A stretch of 64,000 nt of DNA from Chamaelirium japonicum. Its lineage: Eukaryota > Streptophyta > Magnoliopsida > Liliales > Melanthiaceae. Below, piece after piece: positions 21,301-31,344 of this stretch; position 1 is the first letter of the stretch, and each line of letters opens with the position of its first letter. Position numbers and translations under genes: made by a program. Location: assembly GCA_947650365.1 (NCBI GenBank), contig OX393549.1, positions 32,597,126 to 32,661,125 of the forward strand, given 5' to 3'. Below the pieces are notes generated by a model. It did not search any database. It saw only the letters and a list, made by a program, of their open reading frames with translations, and was not told the origin of the DNA.

Positions 21301-24124
21301 TCTTTTGTCCTTTTGTTTGGATTCTAAATCTTTTGAATGGTTTGCAATACTAGGTTCCAAAGATTCAACACCTAATTTTGGATGATGTTTCATTCAAGCT
21401 TAGGGATTCATTTCGTTTATAGGTCATAGAACCTACCTCAAACATGAAAACATGTAAGACTATGAGAATCATGGATTGGGTAAAATATTTTTAATAAATT
21501 GATAGGTAGACGTTCTGCCCTAGGTTCATGATCTCTTGTAGAGTTTGAATCATTACAACTGAATATTACTACAATTCAATTGGAGTAACCGATCTCACCT
21601 TCAGCTTGCGGTGACTCCTATTTTATTCAGGACTTAAGGAGGATGGAGAAAGAGGGCGTTCTATGTGGCACCCCTGCCCAAATAACTATAACATTTTTTT
21701 TTTGGGAAGCGCGCAGTTGGGTCCAGTGCAATTCACTTATGGGGTGATGGTCATCAGGCAACTGTAATAAAAGATATGTCTATATATTTGACTTCAAATA
21801 ATGTGTTTTGTTTTTAATTTTCTAGCAGTGTTTTCTAGGATCTTTTGCGAATGAGTTATATATATCATCACCACCTTTGACTAATTTCATAGTTTCTTTT
21901 CGTAATGTTTTTCAGGGCATCATGGTGAGCCCAATTGGTCTTTCTTCTTATTGATCTTATTTGCCCTGTATGTAATGAAGTTAAACAATCATGTTAATAG
22001 TGTTTATTCTGAGATAATGGTCATGTATGTAATTGATGTTTTATGAAAAGACCTTAGAATCATATATATATATAGAGCAGGGTTTTAAATCTCGGCCGAT
22101 ACTGATATGTATTGGTTTTGACGGAGTCGAGACCGGTACTGCATCCAATCCCGATACCTGTCCCGTACCGGCCAGTTCAGGCCTGTACCGACCAAGGTTT
22201 AAAATCACGGTATTGGTCGCGGTATCGGTCGACCCCGAACCGGTATGTACCGGCCGATACGTACCGACCGATACGGACCGATACCGGTTGAGAAAAAAAC
22301 CCTGAAAAAAATCCAAAAAATCCAAAAAAAAAAAATTTAACCTGTCGGTACCGGCCGATACGAGCCAGGTATCGGGATCGGATGCAGTACCGGTCTTGAA
22401 CCGGCCAAAACCAGTACGTACCGGCCGGTACGTACCGGTATCGACCGAGATTTAAAACCCTGGTACCGACCGGTACCAACAAGTTAAATTTTTTTTTTTT
22501 TTTTTTTGGGTTTTTTTCCTCAATAGGTATCGATCCGTATCGACAGCTACCGGTACATACCGGTTCAGGGCCAACCGATACCGCGATTTTAAACCTTGGT
22601 ATATAATATAGGTTTTATGAGAGAGAGTGAGAGATTGGGGGGGGGGGGATTAACGGGAGGAAGTTCCATCGAAAGCGACCTCCGGAGGGGGCGGGCGGTG
22701 GTGAGCATGGTTGTGGACACCTGAGTCGGTGGGGGAGTGCCGTCGAAGGCGGCCATGACCATCTGAAGTAGTAGTGTGCCGACAGACATGCGGGCATTAC
22801 TAGTACTCATTATAGTTGAAGCGATTTGACTTATTTTTTGCAAACTTCAAAAAAAAAAAAATACTGATACAAAATCAGATTCCATTCAAAATTGTAAATT
22901 GGAACATCATAAGAATCCAAGACCAAATTAGTAGGTGTTTAAGTAGAAATGAAAGGCACAAGCCATACCTGTCCTATAGGAATTGTAGTAGAAATGAAAG
23001 GCACAAGCCATAACTCTCCTATAGGAATTGTAGTAGAAATGAAAGGCACAAGCCATACCTCTCCTATAGGAATTGTAGTAGAAATGAAAGGCACAAGCCA
23101 TAACTCTCCTATAGGAATTGTAGTAGAAATGAAAGGCACAAGCCATACCTCTCCTATAGGAATTGTTATCACATGCGGAGTAAAACCCATTCCAGCAGAA
23201 CCAGAGATCCATTCCCCTGTGAAAAAAAGAGTCAGTGATGTACTCAGACATGTGCAGGAATTCTTGATTACTGGACCCTCGGATAGCCGATAGGCCACCA
23301 TTTATCTAGTTTGTGTATACAATGCTCAAGGAATCATACCAAAATTGCCGATCAAAATTTCTTTATTAGTAATAAATCGAGCAAAAGACAACTGAGAAAT
23401 GAATCAAATGACAATCGACAAAACAGTTTCAGAACAGCAGGAAAAAAACCATCCACTTGGTGATTTCATAAGATTCTTGCTATTGTTCTAAGCTAATATT
23501 ATCATCATCTCCGAAATGAAATTGAATGATTACATTAAACTATGTGATGTCGAACTTTATACGAAACAGAATTCAGAGCAGAATCGAAAGATGCAATCTT
23601 CAACACCAACACATTGTCAAAGCAAGGAACCAGATCAATCAGAGAAAGGGCAATCCCCGCTACTAACTAGCAAAATGGTGTTAAAACTCACCAAGAGAAG
23701 CCAGCTGCTGCTTCCGCCCGGTTCCGGGCGGTCGCCCCCTGCCCCTTCTCTGCTTTCCATCCACTATCCCGGACCCCGACACTGATCCAGACCCAGCAGG
23801 GGAAGACATCGGTGAGAGGGCTAACGACACAGTTCCATCCGGCCCGTACTTCCGCGGCCTCCCCCTCTTCTTCCTCACCGGCTCTCCTGACGATCCCATA
23901 CTAGCGAGCCCCCCGCCAGCACTGACGCCATGGGGGGAGGCCGACGGCGAAGGCTCCACCTGAAATGCCGATCCAATGGACCCACTCCCGATGACGGAGG
24001 AGTGCGGGGTCAGAACCGGGTTGGTACTAGGCATCTGCCGGAACCCAGGTGGTGCATGCAAGCCTGGCGGCGCGCCGATCCCTCTGTGGAGGTAGTATGA
24101 GGACATAGCTTCTCTCCCATCCAT
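10668..24124 (-). CDS. AHL: AT-hook motif nuclear-localized protein (AHL, two AT-hooks plus PPC/DUF296)
   Basis: Five exons: 23692-24124, 23149-23216, 16906-17037, 11130-11291 and 10668-10907, all with GT/AG boundaries and consistent phase, giving 344 residues. Exon 1 starts MDGREAMSSYYLHRG and carries two AT-hooks, KKRGRPRKYGPDG and RRGRGRPPGTGRKQ, which bind the minor groove of AT-rich DNA. Exons 2-5 build the PPC domain: GFTPHVITIPIGE, DVAAKIMSFSQQGPRAVCIL, GRFEILCLSGSYLL, GGGVGGLLTAASAVQ, VIVGSFVYGG. PPC domains mediate AHL oligomerisation and nuclear partner contacts. Two hooks and a multi-exon structure fit the type II AHL group. Introns 2 and 3 are about 6.1 and 5.6 kb and hold transposon debris. 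The exon 2 donor is iterated (separate entry). All exons are open and conserved, so the gene is probably functional. Confidence 0.95.
11700..12470. repeat. Degenerate GTAGAGAGAATGTA minisatellite in AHL intron 3
   Basis: About 0.75 kb of variants of ttgtagagagaatgtatg, recurring roughly every 18-25 bases with many substitutions and length changes. Minus-strand frames through it show repeated YILSPT/KTYIL units, a by-product of the repeat and not a protein signature. Confidence 0.7.
13830..14930 (-). pseudogene. Ty3/gypsy gag-pol relic in AHL intron 3
   Basis: Minus-strand translation gives, in order, a zinc-knuckle remnant (YFRCQGFGHITIQC, first Cys changed to Tyr), a degraded protease-to-RT linker (SIVYNGQRIKLNPLQ) and the RT entry motif (DLVPRASPPNLPPYW, then QVDELLRKG). 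Stops and frameshifts are frequent. No LTRs were found. The relic is in the same orientation as AHL. Confidence 0.65.
14948..16018. mobile_element. Element with GGATACGGG-rich inverted ends
   Basis: The left end ctaagaagcacggatacg is mirrored by cgtatacgtgcttcatag. Both terminal zones are dense in ggatacggg or its complement (14957-15030 and 15830-15990). The middle has a (GA)n run at 15328-15374 and a GC-rich stretch. A 143-bp MITE is nested at 15604-15746. No clean target duplication was found, so the superfamily is undecided. Confidence 0.5.
15604..15746. mobile_element. Mutator-like MITE, 9-bp TSD, nested
   Basis: Ends ggataaattacacatag and ctttgtgcaatttacat are inverted. The 9-bp ttaaatctt flanks both sides (15595-15603 and 15747-15755). 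The interior also pairs (catagaccccctac with taggggtcttt), so the whole element folds back. Its ends resemble those of the GPX intron element at 1758-2290. Confidence 0.7.
17490..17674. mobile_element. hAT-type MITE with ACTCGG-rich interior
   Basis: Begins cagtgttcaaaaac and ends gctttaaaacagtg. The flanks ggaattat and ggtattat form an 8-bp duplication with one mismatch, as for hAT elements. The interior is a chain of direct and inverted copies of actcgg and gagtcgagt. It lies in AHL intron 2. Confidence 0.6.
18039..18264. repeat. Perfect 113-bp tandem duplication in AHL intron 2
   Basis: Two adjacent copies (period 113 bp), each starting cactcggagtaaggcc and ending catgtatctca, with no difference seen. 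Unlike most repeats here it has no transposon ends, so a recent replication or unequal-exchange duplication is likely. Confidence 0.85.
18991..19245 (+). pseudogene. Copia RNase H fragment, antisense in AHL intron 2
   Basis: An 84-codon frame matches the C-terminal RNase H of copia elements: YADADVAGDF, GGAISWQSKLHKCVALST, EPEYIAITEAGKEM. No RT, LTR or upstream domain accompanies it, so it is an isolated relic. Confidence 0.8.
19978..20498. mobile_element. hAT-type element with CCTAGGCG-rich ends
   Basis: Starts cagtgttccaaaaacc and ends ctttttagaacatct. The flanks cataaaac and catgaaac form an 8-bp duplication with one mismatch. Both terminal regions are packed with cctaggcg, ctaggcgg and gcctagg words that can pair with each other; the centre is AT-rich. 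Relatives lie at 45316-45974 and, truncated, at about 44925-45075. Confidence 0.6.
20507..22077. other. AHL intron 2 sequence without a recognised gene
   Basis: 20680-21230 is C-rich with an open plus-strand frame of 131 codons that resembles no family I recognise and is low in complexity (Ser/Pro-rich). 21231-22077 is AT-rich. Neither shows splice-conserved coding or transposon ends. Confidence 0.4.
22078..22598. mobile_element. CCGATAC-rich hAT-like element containing a copy of itself
   Basis: The outer element runs from cagggttttaaatctcgg to ccgcgattttaaaccttg. An inner element (22193-22462) runs from caaggtttaaaatcacgg to ccgagatttaaaaccctg and is flanked by gtaccgac on both sides (22185-22192 and 22463-22470), an exact 8-bp duplication. 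Both interiors are made of ggtaccg, cggccgatac and related palindromic words. The outer flanks are TA-rich and give no clean duplication. Confidence 0.6.
22607..22945. other. Spacer with G-tract, no gene recognised
   Basis: A run of about ten G at 22638-22647 and a GC-rich stretch lie between the CCGATAC element and the AHL donor repeat. A minus-strand frame (84 codons) has no family signature. Confidence 0.35.
22946..23170 (-). repeat. 45-bp in-frame tandem repeat spanning the AHL exon 2 / intron 2 splice donor
   Basis: Five head-to-tail units of 45 bp. Each repeats the last 15 coding bases of exon 2 (IPIGE, or IPIGQ in the last), the donor and 30 intronic bases. Read on the minus strand, units 1, 3 and 5 have gag or cag followed by GTATGG, a usable donor. 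Units 2 and 4 read gagTTATGG and lack that GT. The fifth has the better consensus CAG|GTATGG. Because 45 is a multiple of 3 and no stop occurs, use of donor 3 or 5 would insert 30 or 60 residues (IPIGEVWLVPFISTT type) after the first PPC strand. Confidence 0.9.
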
Positions 24125-24850
24125 GCATGGATCGGAAAGCCTCCAACCCTAAAAATGGGCGCGGCGCAGCAACAGAAACTTCTAGATAAAACGAGAAAGC
24201 AGGGGATAAATCAGCGAAATTAGGGGCTCCTGAAGCTAAACAGAAAGGTGCGGTTGGGAACTCGTTGCGCTGATCAAACCCACGATTACGAGCTCAAGAG
24301 GGACGAAACAGAGATCATCCCTGCATCGCCAAACCCTAGCTTCTTACCTCCTCCTCTGTTCAATGCAGTGAAAAACGCAGAGACTGAGAGGGGAAACGAG
24401 AGAGCGAGAGGGATGTCGATAGGCCGTGGAGAGTAAGTCCCGACTTCCAATGCGGAAGCAGAAGCAGAGGGGAGTGAACAGAGGGAGGGTGATGATGGAG
24501 CTCGCAGAAGAGAGCCTCGGATTCCAAAGCTTTCCTTGTGTGGCAAATGGCAGAAACCCTAGTGCAGAGCGAGGTGACAAGGGTGGAAGGCAAGCACTTA
24601 AAGCCTGAACAGTTCCCCAAAAACCCTAGCTCTTCCTCTTCTGAATGTAGAGAGAGAAAGAGGAGAGAGAGGGGAGAGATAGAGAGAGAGAGAGAGACGA
24701 TGAAGAGTAAAGTGTTAAAGGTCCAGCGGGGTCGTGGACGCTGCAGCGGAGAGGACAAAGTCGCAGCCGTAAATGTTGAAGCAGACGGAATTACGAACAA
24801 GGCCACTGAGAGCGTTGGCGAAGAGAGAGAAAGGAGGGGGGTGTGAACAT
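24125..24850 (-). promoter_or_regulatory. AHL 5' leader and proximal promoter region
   Basis: The region upstream of the AHL start codon is GA/CT-rich (24650-24700 is a (GA)n-type run, a frequent feature of plant leaders). A minus-strand ATG at 24128 lies just upstream and out of frame with the main start at 24124. No TATA box was placed with confidence. The transposon-derived zone starts at 25009. Confidence 0.45.
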
Positions 24851-25008
24851 AAAAGTGGATAATTACAAAACTTCTTTTTTTATTCTACGGATAGAATTAG
24901 AAAGAAACGGAACGGATAGTGCTGAGTTCGAATCTTCTACACGGTTCCAGTGGCTACAGTTGGAACGGTAGCCGGCTGATGCGCCCCGCATGGTGCATGC
25001 CTGCCATC

Positions 25009-26034
25009 TAGGGGTGTTAATGAGTTCGGGCCAGCCCGAAGCCCACTGGGCCGGGTCCAATTTGGGTCTAGTTTGGATTAGGGGTGGCAATGGGTCGGGT
25101 CGGGTTCGGGTCGTGTCTAGTGTCGTGTCGTATCCAAAACCCCCAGATCCGGACCCAACCCGTTTAACTAATCGTGTCTAGATCCTAAACCCGTACCCGA
25201 CTCGCTAATAAACGGGTATACACGATAATACCCGGTAAGACCCGTTTACCACCCAGGTCTATTCAGTTGACCCGATCCGACCCAATCCGATTCGACCCGA
25301 CCTGACCCGAAAGACCCGCTGGTATTATATATTATAGTATCAGATTGCGAGTAGACCCGATCCGTTGAATACTAAACGGGTCTACCGTGTCCAGACCCTA
25401 AACCCGGACCCGACCTGTTTATTAAACGGGTCTATCGTGTCGACCCGTTTATGACCCGAACCCGTTTAGCCCTGACCCAGACCCACTAACTTCGTGTAGG
25501 GTCGTGTCGGGTCTGCCGTGTCGGGTCCGAACTTTCCCGCCCTAGTTTGGATAGAGTTAGCTTGGGCTTTGGGTCGGACTGGGCATGAACATTCTAGCCC
25601 GATTGTGTTATGGGTCATATATGGACAACCACTAACCCGACCCGAAGTCCGAACCGAAACCCGAAATATTTTATTTTTATTTTTTATATACAATGAATAC
25701 ATAATTTAAAAGGGCCCATGTTACAAATATCAATGCCTCGAACATTAGGAGCATTATTTCGTATATATCATTTCAATGTATATCATAATCAATGCTATTT
25801 TTTACTTTTATTGTGTGATAAAGAGAGAAAAAAGATTTATACATATACCGTGTTAGAAATATGGGTTTAATTGGGTCGGGTTTGGACTTAGGTTTTGTAA
25901 GAAAGTTTCGGGCCCGGTTTAGGCCAAGTCTGAAAATTTTAATTTGGGCCTGGGATGCTGGGCAAGGTCGGGCACACACTCATAAGTTTGGGCCGGGCCG
26001 TGTCTGGGCATGGGCCGGCCCATTAACAGCCTTA
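25009..26034. mobile_element. hAT-type element with exact 8-bp TSD, host of a nested hAT
   Basis: Ends taggggtgttaatgag and gcccattaacagcctta are inverted. The flank ctgccatc is repeated exactly (25001-25008 and 26035-26042). The interior is rich in gggcc, cgggcc and gcccga. Removing the nested 25079-25544 element leaves about 550 bp. Non-autonomous; no transposase frame. Confidence 0.8.
25079..25544. mobile_element. hAT-type GGGTCGGGT element, nested, 8-bp TSD
   Basis: Begins taggggtggcaatgggtc and ends actttcccgccccta-like (written here as cccgcccta). gtttggat flanks it exactly (25071-25078 and 25545-25552). The interior consists of forward and reverse runs of gggtcgggt and cccgacccg that can fold back. 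A close homologue is at 37981-38430, and amplified relatives lie at 56560-58735. Confidence 0.8.
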
Positions 26035-26042
26035 CTGCCATC

Positions 26043-26492
26043 GGGTCCTACCGTGAATCACAACTAACCACAACGGCTGCGATGGCGTAGTGCCACATGG
26101 CGTGCATCGGTCGGCTGCCCTCTCAAACTGTAGATTACGGGAGCCGTAGGAGATTCGAACTCGATAATGGCAGTGTCGAGCTCCCAACGGCATTGATCCG
26201 GCCGCCGACGCCGCCCCCTCCTGGTTTCGCACGTGCCAACCCCGACTGGGGAACTCTTGTGATGAGTGGCTGTGGATGCGAGTTGATGGTGCGTGGCGCT
26301 CGGGCCCGCAGCAGCAAACGCGGTGAGGCTCGCCCACGGCCGATCACGTGGCGGTCGGCTCCGCGCACCTGAAGGTGGAAGACAGCTGGACTATCCCAAC
26401 TGACACGTAATACGGAGATATTTTGGTCTGATCTCACGAGGATTCGGGGCTTGGCGCGTCGCGACCTTTATGAGCAGCGGGGGACTATTTAA
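26043..26492. other. GC-rich intergenic stretch, no gene recognised
   Basis: About 450 bp of GC-rich sequence with overlapping open frames on both strands, none matching a known family. Confidence 0.35.
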
Positions 26493-26644
26493 GCACATCC
26501 TGCGTACCATACAACCGCGGGCCCACTGCCCCTAGAGTCTATTAGTACGGATTATCGGGGGCCACAATCCCATCTTGTGGGACCCGCTGCCCATGTTTCT
26601 TGAAACGCAGTGGGACCGTGGTTGTATGGTACGCAGGATGTGCT
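26493..26644. mobile_element. Foldback MITE of about 150 bp
   Basis: The left arm agcacatcctgcgtaccata continues to caaccgcgggcccactgc. The right arm is its near-perfect inverse (gcagtgggaccgtggttg and on to tatggtacgcaggatgtgct). The stem is close to 37 bp with few mismatches around a short loop. No target duplication could be assigned. Confidence 0.7.
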
Positions 26645-27309
26645 GAAAATTTTCCCGAGTCGTAGGTAAGTCCATGCTCCAATTTTTTTTTTTTAAAGGT
26701 CCTTCCCAAAATGAGTAACAATTTTTATCTATCCTACAAACTATTACTCACACAAAAAGTTGTTATTTTAAGATCTAACAGAGAATTTTAGGATATAAAT
26801 ATCATTAATTCAAAATGAAATTTAACCCTTATTTCATGATAGAGTAAAGAACACCAGTCGATCATTTTAAATAATCACGGCATCTATCTCTCATCCATTC
26901 ATGTTTTTTCATTGCCTGCGTGACTCTCAACAGTCATCCAACCTAATCTGAAACACCAACATGACAAGCAAGACACCACAAGATGATTTTCTGTATTCAA
27001 CATATAGCGATTGTGGTAGCTGTAATAATTTTACAAACATGCCAACATAATTTTCAGTACTCAACAAAGAGTGATTGTGGTACCCTAAAAAACGTTATGG
27101 TCATCACAATATTTAGCACTCAACGAAAAATATTCGAGGCATACAACATGAGTTGTATCATGTGCACTTATTTATTGCGACGATCGATACAGTTTTGCGA
27201 TTATCGCTAATTGCATTACAGGATTCAACGGTTGTTTAATGATTGCAAGTTCTGATCCATCAAAATTTATCAATAAGACAACAAATCGAGATTTTGATAT
27301 CTTCTAAAA

Positions 27310-27510
27310 CATTAAACTTTTTTTTTTTAAGATCAGTGGGTGTCCTGAAACTTTTAGGCAATGGCCCACTTCTTGCCTAGACTAATCTCTCCGGGAGCGA
27401 AGCCCGACCCACTCGGCAATTCCCACTTCACTCCTTTGTAAATCGACGGGAGAAGTCGAACCCACAACCTGGATGAATTCTTTATCGCTTAGCGCATCAA
27501 AGGATGTGGA
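27310..27510 (-). repeat. Probable tRNA-derived SINE (minus strand)
   Basis: On the minus strand a box-A-like tgcgctaagcgataaag is followed by a box-B-like gggttcgacttctcc, a 130-bp body and an A-tail (the T run at 27320-27330). Order and spacing fit a plant tRNA-derived SINE. No target duplication was established. Confidence 0.5.
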
Positions 27511-28249
27511 ATCAATGGTTCCTAGGGTCTTGAATTGGTATGATTTTTGTAGCATTTCATATGATAATGTGAAGGAGTTTTTTAAATTTTGATGGGGCTT
27601 CTACTAAGCAATACATAAATGAGAGGGATTCTCACTTTTTGCGAAGGAAACTAAGTGGTGGATTTTTTCCCAAAAAGAACAAAATCCTTAGTGGAATGGC
27701 ATTTTTGTAAGGTGGGGTTTGACCCGACAATCTTGGAGATTGTAAGGGTGGATTGTAGTTGTTGGACCTTTTTGGGTTAATATATTAACCTTAAATTAAC
27801 CACACACAAAAATTATTTTAATCTATGTATGAAAAAGTACCCCAAAAACAGTGCATGTGTCATACATCCAAAGTAGTGACCCATGTTTTTCCTTGCGATC
27901 TAAACATTTTAATAGTATATGAACTATATGGGCATGATTTAGATGCAATATTTTTGCATTATGGCTATATAAATAGCCTATCTTGTAATTATTTAAACCA
28001 TAGATGATAGCGCGTAATATTATACAATTTTTTATTGGGAGAGTTAGCGGTCAGTCCCATATAAGATATCATTTTTAACGTGCAGGACACCAAAAAGTTT
28101 GTTTGAGTTGGGATCCCTCCGCAAAGAACGGGACACCGCCAGCTATATTTAATCGCCTGATTATTTTAAAGACCCATTGATACCCTTCTGATTTTGCTCA
28201 AATTACAAACCTTGTGATCAATAGAAATCCGAACATATATAAGCATTGT

Positions 28250-29480
28250 AGTAACCATTATTATTTATTTTTAGAATTTTATTATTTGCTACAGTAAAAT
28301 CACTGTAGCAAATATTTTTTTTGGAAAACTCGATTTTAAAATTTATATTTTTTTGCTACAGTGAAATTACTGTAGCAAATGTTACTCTTTATACCAAAAT
28401 GTTACTCTTTATAAAGAGTAACATTTTGAATAATAAAGAGTAACATTTGCTATAATGAAATCACTATAGCATTTTTTTTTAATAAATCTTATTTAAAATA
28501 GAAATATTATATACATCGAAATCACTGTAGCAAATGATACTCTTCAGTATCGAAATGTTATTCTTTATAAAGAGTAACATTTCGATAATGAAGAGTAACA
28601 TTTGCTACAGTGAAATCACTGTAACATTTTTTTTTGATAAATCTAGTTTAAAAAATTATAAAAAAAAAGTAGTGAATCACTGTTGCACTTTTTTTTGGCC
28701 AGTGTATGAAACTCTTCACATGAAGAAGAAAAGAATAAAAAAGGTTGTTTTGATTTTTTTTCTAGAGTTTGTTACACGTAACAAACTCTGAACAGCTGCA
28801 GATACCCCACGTGTTTTTTGAAATGACTAAACGTCATTAAATTCATAATTATAGAGATCACAGCTACAACCAATCCTTCAAACATATCATATTTAACGAT
28901 AAGAATCAGTAAAGTGATACTTTAGCGTTAGGTCTTGTTGTTTGGAAAATAATCATTTTACCCCTATATGCAATCGTAGAGGACATCACATGAAAAATAG
29001 CATTTCAGTAATATTTATTTGAAATCACATTTCATTATAGCTGCTATAATGGTTTCGTTATAGCAACTACAGAGACTGCTACAATAATTTTAATATAATA
29101 AAGAGTAACAATCTGCAAAATATTATAGCAAAGAGTAGCATTTGTATATTGTTATTGCTATAGTGAAATCACTATAGTAGTCAATACATCTGCTATAGTG
29201 AAATCACTGTAGCAAAGAGTAACATTCTGCATAGTATTGTAGCTAAGGAGTAACATTTGCATATTGTTATTCTTTGCTATAGTACTACTTTGCAGATTAT
29301 TACTCTATGCTATAATGAAAGCACTATAGCAGTCACTGTATATGCCACAATCAAAATCATTATAGCAAAAAGTAACAATATACAAAATATTATAGCAAAG
29401 AGTAACAATCTACAAAATATTGTAGCAAAAGAGTAACATTTGCATATTGTTACTCTTCGCTACAGTAAAGAGTAACATTT
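28250..29480. repeat. Array of CTACAGTGAAATCACTGTAG palindromes
   Basis: At least ten imperfect copies of the palindrome ctacagtgaaatcactgtag, or its variants with atag/ctat ends, are separated by aaagagtaacattt spacers. Each can form a short hairpin. The same family, reduced to a few units, occurs at 38755-38885 in PAR1 unit B, where about 1.6 kb is missing relative to unit A. No coding potential. Confidence 0.7.
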
Positions 29481-30368
29481 GTGATTTTAGGATTATGAAT
29501 AAATTTGTCATTTAAAGGGGAGAAAAAGTCAATAGAGGGACTTGTTACAAATGCATCTTTACGAGAGGGACATGGTGCAAAACCATATCGTTGTTTGTCC
29601 TTTTAACCAAACAAACCTATTTCCAGGGACCTAACATTAAGTCCTCTTTTTATATTTTAGGAAGTGGGACATTTTAAATCATGAATGGTGTGGATAATCA
29701 ATTTAAAATATAGATCTTGTATTTTTCATCAATTGGATTTGGACTGTAATCCCTTTGAAAGGACCATAGATAAACTTTCCCTATACTATTTTTAGGGATT
29801 TTGCACATCGACCTCCCTCTGTAATCTTCTCTATTACATATGAACCATTATAATGTCAGTATTTAAATATAAGCCCTTCAAAAATTGTAACTTTTCTTAT
29901 CAACCCTTGCAGTTATCAGACGTCCAAAATTTAAAAATATTCCTAGAATACTCCTTCCTTTAGTTGTTACTTTTGCATAAAGATGTTTAATTTCCTTTTT
30001 TAACTATGAAGTATCTAAATGCCCCTCCAAAGTGAAATTTGTTCGAGCTAACTCCAAGTTAGAATCATAAAGAGTAATAAAAGTAGAAGATAAGTTATTT
30101 TATATAATAATTTTAATATAATAATTTTATTTTATATAATAATTTTGCATCATCATTTTAATTACTATTGTCATTATGGATTCCAAAAAAACAATACTTG
30201 ACAAAAACAAAGTAATCCAGATATTATGGAACTTAACAATAATAGTAAACAATAGGCTCATTATCTTGTAATATAATCATCTTTGTTCCAACATAAGATA
30301 GCAGGTGGGTCGAAACTTGGACATACAACCACCCCCCACTGATAGTATTCAACTTCTCAAATCTCACA

Positions 30369-31344
30369 TTAGAGAGGTGAAAGTGCTGGGCCGGACGCAA
30401 GGACTTGCTCAGACTGAGCAGGGGCACTAGCTAGCTTCTCCATTGATCCTGACACCGGCCCTGCCGCCGCTACACCAGAGCTCCGGATCACGGCCACGCT
30501 GCCTTGACGAGCACTCCTTTCATGCTCATCCGCACATAACTTTGGGAGGAACATGCCTACAGAACAATCAAAAGGAACAATCAGAATAACAGTCTTGATC
30601 TCGTCGGAGCAATGGAGTTGGAGTGATAGTTCACATAGAACAAGACGTACCTTCGCCAGCAGCAAGGTCGAAGTAGAGATCGACGATGTTTGGGCACCCC
30701 TGGTAGCACCGAGGGGAGCAGAGCTTCTGCGTGAAACGAGGCTCGAGGAGAGAATCCGATGAGATCCCCACCGTGTTGCGGGTGACCCCGCAAGCTTCGA
30801 GGCACCCGTCGGTCTCGATCCAGTCCTTGAGATTGTCGGCCTCGATCTCTGATGAGCGGCAAGAGAAATGATCTAGGCCTCCCCTCCGCACTCGCTTCTC
30901 GAGCACACAACGTGTGCCAGTCGACGAGACGGCAAAGGCACACGTGCTGCGGTCCAGACCCTCACAATGGATCCCGCCTGCAATAAACATTTACTTTAGA
31001 ACGCCTATTACATAAACCTATTAAGAAACCATTTCACCCAAAACCTTAAAGATGTTAGGGTATGGAACAAGAATATAGATGATGCTAATGAGACCTGATG
31101 GAAAACCATCATTACCGGTGTCAATCGCGTACAATAAAGGTTGAAGGTTGATGCTAGGTTGAAATCAATTTTTTTTTTTTAAAAAAACTCAAACTATAAA
31201 ATGAATCCTAATTCGATTCTATAGATGTGATGGATTGAGATCACCTAGCTGAACTTTATCCGAGGACATACCGAGGGCCCCCTGCACTAACAAGACAAGA
31301 GCAAGAGCAAGGAACATGAGAAAGCCATGGAGGAAGCGAGTCAT
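30369..31344 (-). CDS. PAR1 family protein, copy A (intact)
   Basis: Three exons: 31272-31344, 30651-30977 and 30369-30556, giving 195 residues. Exon 1 encodes a signal peptide (MTRFLHGFLMFLALALVLLV). Exon 2 holds the Cys-rich PAR1 core: CAFAVSSTGTRCVLEKR, KDWIETDGCLEACGVTRN, SSDSLLEPRFTQKLCS, CYQGCPNIVDLYFDLAAG. Exon 3 encodes FLPKLCADEHERSARQG and an Ala/Ser/Pro-rich tail ending SGPALSPL. PAR1 proteins (photoassimilate-responsive protein 1) are small secreted plant proteins induced by sugar accumulation or stress; their biochemical role is not known. All splice sites are canonical and all reading phases agree. Its upstream region at 31430-32510 is shared with the other units. Confidence 0.93.

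Noticed and set aside
22078-22598. Interleaved (pseudoknot-like) inverted repeats
   Set aside because: The exact 8-bp gtaccgac duplication shows a nested insertion of one family member in another, which accounts for the apparent interleaving.
22946-23170. CRISPR-like or satellite interpretation of the 45-bp repeats
   Set aside because: There are no unique spacers, the genome is plant nuclear, and the unit coincides exactly with an exon-intron junction.
24360-24806. Minus-strand 148-codon frame upstream of AHL
   Set aside because: Ser/Leu/Pro-rich translation of the CT-rich AHL leader with no homology. At most an untranslated leader or small upstream frame.
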